From: a candidate division KSB1 bacterium
GTDB taxonomy: Bacteria; Zhuqueibacterota; Zhuqueibacteria; Zhuqueibacterales; Zhuqueibacteraceae
DNA: 64,000 bases
Reading direction: 5' to 3'
Assembly: GCA_034506175.1 (NCBI GenBank)
Contig: JAPDQB010000020.1
Coordinates: 1-64,000 of the forward strand
Positions 59,530 through 64,000 of this stretch are shown here, one piece after another; position 1 is the first letter of the stretch, and every line of letters starts with the position of its first letter. The translations under genes were made by a program, and so were the position numbers. A model generated the notes under the pieces. That model did not search any database. It was given only the letters and a program-made list of their open reading frames with translations, and had not been told where the DNA came from.

Positions 59530-60726
59530 ATGCCGAGTAGCTCTCTCTCCATCATCATTCGCCAGGTGTTGCTGAATGGTTTTTATTTGTTGTTGCAGTT
59601 TGCCATCTATCGCGTCTGGCGCAGTCAATTCGGCGACACCGCGTTTCGCCGCCAGGTGATTCTCGCGGCGCTGATCGCCATCAACCTGCCATGGCTTTAT
59701 GCGGTGATTCGCATCGCCATTTTCAAAAGCGTTCCGCACAGTTACGCGCTTTTGGTGACAGTGATGGGATGGTTTTTTATTTCCGTCATTTATCTGATTT
59801 ATTTCGGGCTGCTGCGGTCGGGATATGGCTTGTGGGAAGCCGTCAAGCCGCTGAGCTTGACTTCCACCGCCGGCGCAGCCGCGGCAATGACACGCCGGGC
59901 TTTTCTGCAAAAGGCCACGCTTGGCTTCGGCGCGGTCGCCCTGATTTCGACCGCGCGCGGGCTGTGGATGGCGCGCGGCACACCGCGCCACGAACGGGTG
60001 ACGATTTATTTGCCGGACTTGCCCGAAGCTTTTGACGGCATCCGCCTTGTCCAGCTTTCAGATTTTCATTCCGGGCCGTACATGTCGCGCGAGCAAATGT
60101 TGAGCGTGCGCCGGCAGATCGAAGAGCTGAAGCCCGATCTTTATTTTTTCACCGGCGATTTCGTCGATGCTTTTGCCGAGCAAATGCCGCCCTTTGTCGA
60201 AGCTTTTGAAAATTTGCGCGCGCCGCTTGGCGTGTTTACGGTGTTGGGCAATCACGATTATTTTGCCGACATCCAAACCGTCGAGGCCGGTCTGGCAGCG
60301 GCGAAGTTGTCTTTATTGCGCAATACCAATCACGTTTTGGAACATCGCGGCAACCGATTCGCGATTGTCGGCGTCGATGATTTGTGGGCGAGCCGGCGCA
60401 AAGGCCGCGGACCGGACATTGCCGCAGCGGTGAACGATTTGCCCGCAAACGTTTTTAAAATTTGCTTGAGCCACCAACCCAATTATTGGCCGGAAATCAA
60501 AAAACACAATATCGCCTTGACGCTTTGCGGCCACACGCACGGCGGACAGTTCGGTATCATGGGCACGCAAATCAGCCTGGCGCGCCTCGCCAGTCCTTAC
60601 GTGGCGGGACTTTACAAAGAAGATGGGATGCAGCTCTACGTCAATCGCGGCCTCGGCGTGTTCGGCATTCCGGTTCGTATCGGCATGCCGCCGGAGATCA
60701 CGGAGGTGACGTTGCGAAGAGGATGA
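59530..60726 (+). CDS. Membrane-anchored metallophosphoesterase (YkuE-like)
   Basis: This 398-aa protein has three to four N-terminal membrane helices (IIIRQVLLNGFYLLLQFAIY, VILAALIAINLPWLYAVI, ALLVTVMGWFFISVIYLIYF), then a twin-arginine-like segment (TRRAFLQKATLGFGAVALI) and a calcineurin-like phosphoesterase domain with QLSDFHSGP, FTGDFVD, LGNHDYF and GHTHGGQFG. The catalytic domain is probably periplasmic. YkuE-like enzymes act on UDP-sugar lipids or phosphodiesters. Confidence 0.9.
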   Translation: MPSSSLSIIIRQVLLNGFYLLLQFAIYRVWRSQFGDTAFRRQVILAALIAINLPWLYAVIRIAIFKSVPHSYALLVTVMGWFFISVIYLIYFGLLRSGYGLWEAVKPLSLTSTAGAAAAMTRRAFLQKATLGFGAVALISTARGLWMARGTPRHERVTIYLPDLPEAFDGIRLVQLSDFHSGPYMSREQMLSVRRQIEELKPDLYFFTGDFVDAFAEQMPPFVEAFENLRAPLGVFTVLGNHDYFADIQTVEAGLAAAKLSLLRNTNHVLEHRGNRFAIVGVDDLWASRRKGRGPDIAAAVNDLPANVFKICLSHQPNYWPEIKKHNIALTLCGHTHGGQFGIMGTQISLARLASPYVAGLYKEDGMQLYVNRGLGVFGIPVRIGMPPEITEVTLRRG

Positions 60727-60791
60727 ATTGGGGCTGGCTGGTTAGTCAGACCGCCAGTCAAATGAAACCCAATGGCAATGGAATTTTTCAT

Positions 60792-60820
60792 TTGCTGATT
60801 AGCTTTCGATCAATTATATT
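60792..60820 (+). promoter_or_regulatory. Candidate promoter for the 94-aa gene
   Basis: TTGCTG (60792-60797), 17-nt spacer, TATATT (60815-60820), about 90 nt upstream of the start at 60911. Confidence 0.5.
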
Positions 60821-60910
60821 TAACCTGTGAAGCTCGCGATACAAAAACATTTACTGCCAATGATGAATCCGAACAAAACTTTTCGCTTGCCGAACCAAGG
60901 AGAAGGCTTT

Positions 60911-61195
60911 ATGCAAACTCAAAAAAATGGAAATGCCGAAACCAAAGACCTGATGATTCTGCTCGAGCATGCCGTGACGTTCTTCCTTGCTTCCTTGGAT
61001 GAGAAGCGTCTTCTTGAAATCTATCGAAAACTTATTGAAACGCATCAGCGTGGTGAGCTTTCCGATGCAACTTTTAATTATATATCCAGGCTGATCGGCA
61101 GCCAATGGGCAAATAAAAAACTACTGCCCGTTCTTGAAAAAATGCACAAGCGTTTTGATAAATTTCTCTTCATGTCCGGCGCCTCACCAAAATGA
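60911..61195 (+). CDS. Small helical unknown protein
   Basis: I do not recognise this 94-aa protein (NAETKDLMILLEHAVTFFLA, SLDEKRLLEIYRKLIETHQR, SDATFNYISRLIGSQWANKK). It is helical and soluble. ATG 60911 is chosen for its aaggagaagg ribosome site over upstream starts. It is 3 nt from the next gene, so the two are likely co-expressed. Confidence 0.6.
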   Translation: MQTQKNGNAETKDLMILLEHAVTFFLASLDEKRLLEIYRKLIETHQRGELSDATFNYISRLIGSQWANKKLLPVLEKMHKRFDKFLFMSGASPK

Positions 61196-61198
61196 CTT

Positions 61199-61624
61199 AT
61201 GTCCAAAGAAAAAAGACAACATCAACAATCGGCACAAAATCTGAACCCGGAAGAGGGGCTTGGCTCGAGTGAAACGTTCGAACAATCGCCTCTAGCCTTT
61301 CGTGATACCATTAGTTTTTTTCGTGCTGTGATAACCCCACCACCACATCCTCTGCAAGACGTGGTGAACGCAGAGCACCTTTCCAAATGGATTGAACATG
61401 AAGAAAAGAATGAGCAAAGAGCTTTTGAAGACGCCAAGCAATTAAGAAAACATACGACTTGGCGGCTCGTTATTTTCAGCTCATTATTTCATTTTCGTCG
61501 TTGCATTCATCGGCTTGACAAATCCGGCCATACTCATCCAAGTTCTGGAGGGTCTTGCACTATTGTTAGCGGCGTCGGCGCCGGTCTGGGAGTAAAAAGT
61601 TATTTGGATAGGAAAAAAGGCTAA
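61199..61624 (+). pseudogene. Small membrane protein gene with two compensating frameshifts
   Basis: The frame opens MSKEKRQHQQ and runs through HAEHLSKWIEHEEKNEQRAF-like DUF2335-type helix (VVNAEHLSKWIEHEEKNEQR). After VIFSS the expected membrane helix is in the +1 frame (YFIFVVAFIGLTNPAILIQV then LEGLALLLAAS), while the annotated frame gives a hydrophilic stretch (FHFRRCIHRLDKSGHTHPSS). Near 61570 the original frame resumes with GAGLGVKSYLDRKKG. Two nearby single-base changes, or sequence errors, explain this. The intact protein would be a C-terminally anchored small membrane protein. Confidence 0.55.
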
Positions 61625-61734
61625 TGTAACCTCATCGCGTTATTTCACCCGCTCGCTTCATTACCCAGAAAATCTTCGTTTCCGCCCCAACTGCTTTATC
61701 GGCATATCCGCAAATTAAAATTGATGGAGCCACA

Positions 61735-62814
61735 ATGCCTTTCTCCGAAACCCAACTGAAGCCGACAACTAAGGGCCACACTTCGGTGGCGTATATCACC
61801 GACGATTGGTACGTGGTCTGTGAATCGCGGCAATTGCGCGGCAAGCCCCTCGCCGTAACTTTGCTCAACACCCCGCTGGTGGTTTTTCGTGACAATGCCG
61901 GAAAAGCCGGGGCGTTGTTGGATCGCTGCCCGCACCGCAACGTTCCGCTTTCGCTTGGCGCGGTGAAGGGCGATAATCTCGAATGTGCTTATCACGGCTG
62001 GCAGTTTGACCGAAAGGGAATATGTCAAGCGGTGCCGGGACTCCCTGGCAAACAGAAATCAACGGGCCGTCGTGTCCCCGCTTTTGCTGTGCGAGAGCAG
62101 GATGGTTTTATTTGGGTCTATGCGACGCCGGATGTTGAGCCGGCACGCGAGCCTTTCCGCTTTCCGCTGATTGGCGAGCGAGGTTATACCACCGTCCGTC
62201 ACATCGTCGAAGCGGAAAGTTCCATTCACGCCGCCGCGGAAAATGCGCTGGACGTGCCGCACACCGCCTATTTGCACGGCGGGCTCTTTCGCAAAGCCAG
62301 CGGCAAGCGCAACGAGATCGAGGTGGTGATTCGCCGCTGGCAAGATCGTGTTGAAGCAGAATATATTGGCGAGCCGCGCCCGGCGGGGCTGGCCGGACGG
62401 CTTCTCGCGCCCGGCGGCGGCGTGGTGACACACTTTGACCGGTTTATTTTGCCTTCCATTGTTCAGGTGGAATATCGTCTGGGCGCAAAGAGCCACCTCT
62501 GCATTTCCTCCGCGCTCACGCCGGTTGCTGATTTTTACACGCGGCTCTTCGCGGTGATCAGCTTTCGCTTGCCGATTCCCGGCTGGCTGGTGGCGCTTTT
62601 TCTGCGGCCTCTGGCGCTGCGCATTTTTCAGCAGGATGCCGGCATGTTGAAACGCCAGACGGAAACGATTCAGCAATTCGGCGGCGAGCAGTACATGTCG
62701 ACTGAGATCGACGTGCTTGGCCCGCAAATCTACCGCTTGCTCAAACAAGCCGGGCGCGGGAAACGAGAGACGCAGGCTGAGCCGTTCACGCGATCGATTC
62801 GGATGCTCGTCTGA
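61735..62814 (+). CDS. Rieske non-heme iron oxygenase
   Basis: This 359-aa protein has the Rieske [2Fe-2S] site CPHRNVPLSLGAVK followed by CAYHGW, and the mononuclear iron motif ENALDVPHTAYLHGG (D-x2-H-x4-H). This is the ring-hydroxylating or PaO/VanA-type oxygenase layout. The C-terminal region has a hydrophobic hairpin (LPIPGWLVALFLRPLALRIF), as in membrane-associated members. Substrate unknown; no reductase gene is adjacent. ATG 61735 follows a tggagcc site. Confidence 0.9.
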   Translation: MPFSETQLKPTTKGHTSVAYITDDWYVVCESRQLRGKPLAVTLLNTPLVVFRDNAGKAGALLDRCPHRNVPLSLGAVKGDNLECAYHGWQFDRKGICQAVPGLPGKQKSTGRRVPAFAVREQDGFIWVYATPDVEPAREPFRFPLIGERGYTTVRHIVEAESSIHAAAENALDVPHTAYLHGGLFRKASGKRNEIEVVIRRWQDRVEAEYIGEPRPAGLAGRLLAPGGGVVTHFDRFILPSIVQVEYRLGAKSHLCISSALTPVADFYTRLFAVISFRLPIPGWLVALFLRPLALRIFQQDAGMLKRQTETIQQFGGEQYMSTEIDVLGPQIYRLLKQAGRGKRETQAEPFTRSIRMLV

Positions 62815-62869
62815 GCGAAGAGGCGTTTTCCGCCCACTGAAATCACAATCCCACAAAAATGAAAAATTG

Positions 62870-63550
62870 ATGCTTCCTCCAATTCCAACCGGCTGGCGTC
62901 GGGTGCTGGCTGATGAAATCAAAAAGCCTTATTACCAAAAACTGCAGCAATTTTTAAAAAAAGAACGGCAGAGGCACAAAATCTTCCCACCGGAGAAACA
63001 GGTTTTTGCGGCGCTTAAATTAACGCCGTACCGCAAGGTCAATGTTCTGTTGCTCGGCCAGGATCCGTATCACGATGATGGACAGGCGCACGGGTTGTGC
63101 TTCTCGGTTGGCCCCGGCGTTCCGCCGCCACCGTCATTGCTCAACATCTACAAAGAATTGCAGAATGATCTCGGCTTTGATATCCCGAACCACGGTTATC
63201 TGGCGCATTGGGCCAAGCAAGGTGTGCTGATGCTGAACGCCGTGCTGACGGTGCGGGCGCATCGCCCCGGTTCGCATCGAAATAAAGGCTGGGAAATTTT
63301 CACCGATGCGATCATTCAAGCTGTCAGCGCCAAGACGAGTCCGGTGGTGTTTTTGCTGTGGGGAAATTATGCCAAGGCGAAAATCAAATTGATTGATACC
63401 GCCAAAGCAGGACATGTCATCATCCACTCGGCGCATCCCTCGCCGCTATCGGCCACCAACGGATTTTTTGGCAGCCGGCCGTTTTCAAAAACCAATGCGG
63501 CGCTGCGCCAATTCGGCAAGTTGGAGATTGATTGGCAGATTCCGGCATGA
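62870..63550 (+). CDS. ung: Uracil-DNA glycosylase
   Basis: Ung (226 aa) removes uracil from DNA. Marks: VLLLGQDPYHDDGQAHGLCFSV with catalytic Asp, LLMLNAVLTVRAHRPGSH-like core (VLMLNAVLTV), FLLWGNYAKAK and HPSPLSATNGFFG with the catalytic His. ATG 62870 fits the family start; a longer upstream frame lies over the Rieske gene. Confidence 0.96.
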   Translation: MLPPIPTGWRRVLADEIKKPYYQKLQQFLKKERQRHKIFPPEKQVFAALKLTPYRKVNVLLLGQDPYHDDGQAHGLCFSVGPGVPPPPSLLNIYKELQNDLGFDIPNHGYLAHWAKQGVLMLNAVLTVRAHRPGSHRNKGWEIFTDAIIQAVSAKTSPVVFLLWGNYAKAKIKLIDTAKAGHVIIHSAHPSPLSATNGFFGSRPFSKTNAALRQFGKLEIDWQIPA

Positions 63551-63585
63551 TAATTTTTTATTTGCCGAATTTATTTTTCCAAAAT

Positions 63586-63618
63586 AAAAAGGGATAGACA
63601 TGTAATCTATCCCTTTCC
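63586..63618 (-). terminator. Terminator for the minus-strand membrane gene (and ung)
   Basis: AAAGGGATAGA (63588-63598) pairs with TCTATCCCTTT (63606-63616). On the minus strand it is followed by TTTTTATTTT. It lies between the convergent ung and last gene. Confidence 0.75.
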
Positions 63619-63658
63619 TCCCCGGTTTTGAAAATTCAAAAAACCAGCTCCAAACGGC

Positions 63659-64000
63659 TTACTTCTTGTACAACGCCCCTGCTACCGCGCCGGCGATGAG
63701 GGCGCCGATAACGCCAACAATGATCGAGGCCCACGCCAGGCCGTAGGGGTAGTTGGCGATAACCAGATGATTGAAGAGCAGCGCCGGGAAAAAAACGAGA
63801 ATACCAGCCATACAGTCCGTATGTGGCCCCGCCTTTGAGTCCGCCGCCGAAACTGCCATACACCCGATCATACACCCAGACGAAGACAAATCCGGCGACA
63901 AAATCGCCGATGATAAACCAGTGCATCGGCGCATCCTGCCGCATCAGCGTGGTCAGTTTGGAATAATACATGCTTGCCAGGATTTGCCCGTGAGCAATGA
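63659..64000 (-). pseudogene. Membrane protein gene, frameshifted and cut by the window end
   Basis: Reading from the window end, the frame gives IAHGQILASMYYSKLTTLMR and GDFVAGFVFVWVYDRVYGSFGGGLKGGATYGLY, then near 63807 the sense switches by one base to AGILVFFPALLFNHLVIANY and GLAWASIIVGVIGALIAGAVAGALYKK. Joined, it is a four-helix membrane protein of a widespread unnamed family (about 140 aa). The first residues lie outside the window. The extra G in tatGgctgg explains the shift; it may be a sequence error. Confidence 0.6.

Overview
The window looks like a chromosomal segment of an uncultured Gram-negative bacterium, probably from the FCB superphylum (Calditrichota/KSB1/Ignavibacteria-like). 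This placement is an inference from gene content: a CarboxypepD_reg/TonB (Oar-like) receptor, a DUF2723 membrane protein, a DUF4837 lipoprotein-like protein, a SPOR protein, bacterial tricorn protease and moderately GC-rich coding DNA. No rRNA, tRNA, phage or IS transposase was seen. Nearly all genes are on the plus strand; the exceptions are the TonB receptor, the tricorn protease and the last, broken membrane gene.

Layout. 1-3.4 kb: transketolase and a thioredoxin-reductase-like ferredoxin-NADP reductase. 3.9-14.3 kb: a sulfur-oxidation type heterodisulfide-reductase-like (sHdr) cluster, in the order TusA-like protein lacking its cysteine, TusA, DsrE-family, small unknown, DsrE-family, lipoate-binding LbpA, HdrC1, HdrB1, HdrA, Hyp, fused HdrC2-HdrB2, a broken small gene pair, then EtfB and EtfA, closed by a perfect palindromic terminator. 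The likely logic (known for sHdr systems) is that TusA/DsrE proteins pass sulfane sulfur to the Hdr-like complex, LbpA serves as the lipoamide carrier, and electrons leave through flavins and FeS clusters, here plausibly through EtfAB. 14.4-18.3 kb: TonB receptor with a 240-nt leader holding a terminator hairpin, divergent from valS.

18.3-27.3 kb: valS, a small accessory island (HEPN protein, two BolA-like paralogs, DUF4139 protein, HicBA toxin-antitoxin, zinc-ribbon protein), then recG and a DUF1844 gene. 27.4-42.4 kb: envelope/glycan genes (DUF2723, GT2, methyltransferase, DUF4837, PfkB kinase, RmlD-like reductase, Dpm1-like GT2, a GT2 fused to a degenerate sugar-phosphate transferase). Inside this block two copies of an unrecognised gene pair flank a purine permease; the second member of each pair is a coiled-coil protein with perfect-phase 33-nt or 66-nt internal repeats. 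42.4-56 kb: housekeeping genes (accA, ybgC, Trm112, HNH, trpS, Rpn-like nuclease, scpA, scpB, rluB, cmk, plsC, rpsA, SPOR protein, moeA). 56-64 kb: tricorn protease, metallophosphoesterase, two small genes, Rieske oxygenase, ung and a frameshifted membrane gene running off the window.

The most unusual genome-scale feature is a dense set of short palindromic elements with GTAGTAG/CTACTAC-type ends or nested GC-rich hairpins. They sit between genes, supply stop codons, and at least three (in tkt, the FNR-like gene and scpB) lie in frame inside conserved proteins. Other intergenic spaces carry low-complexity heptamer repeats. Several small genes show frameshifts or in-frame stops, which may be real decay or sequencing indels.
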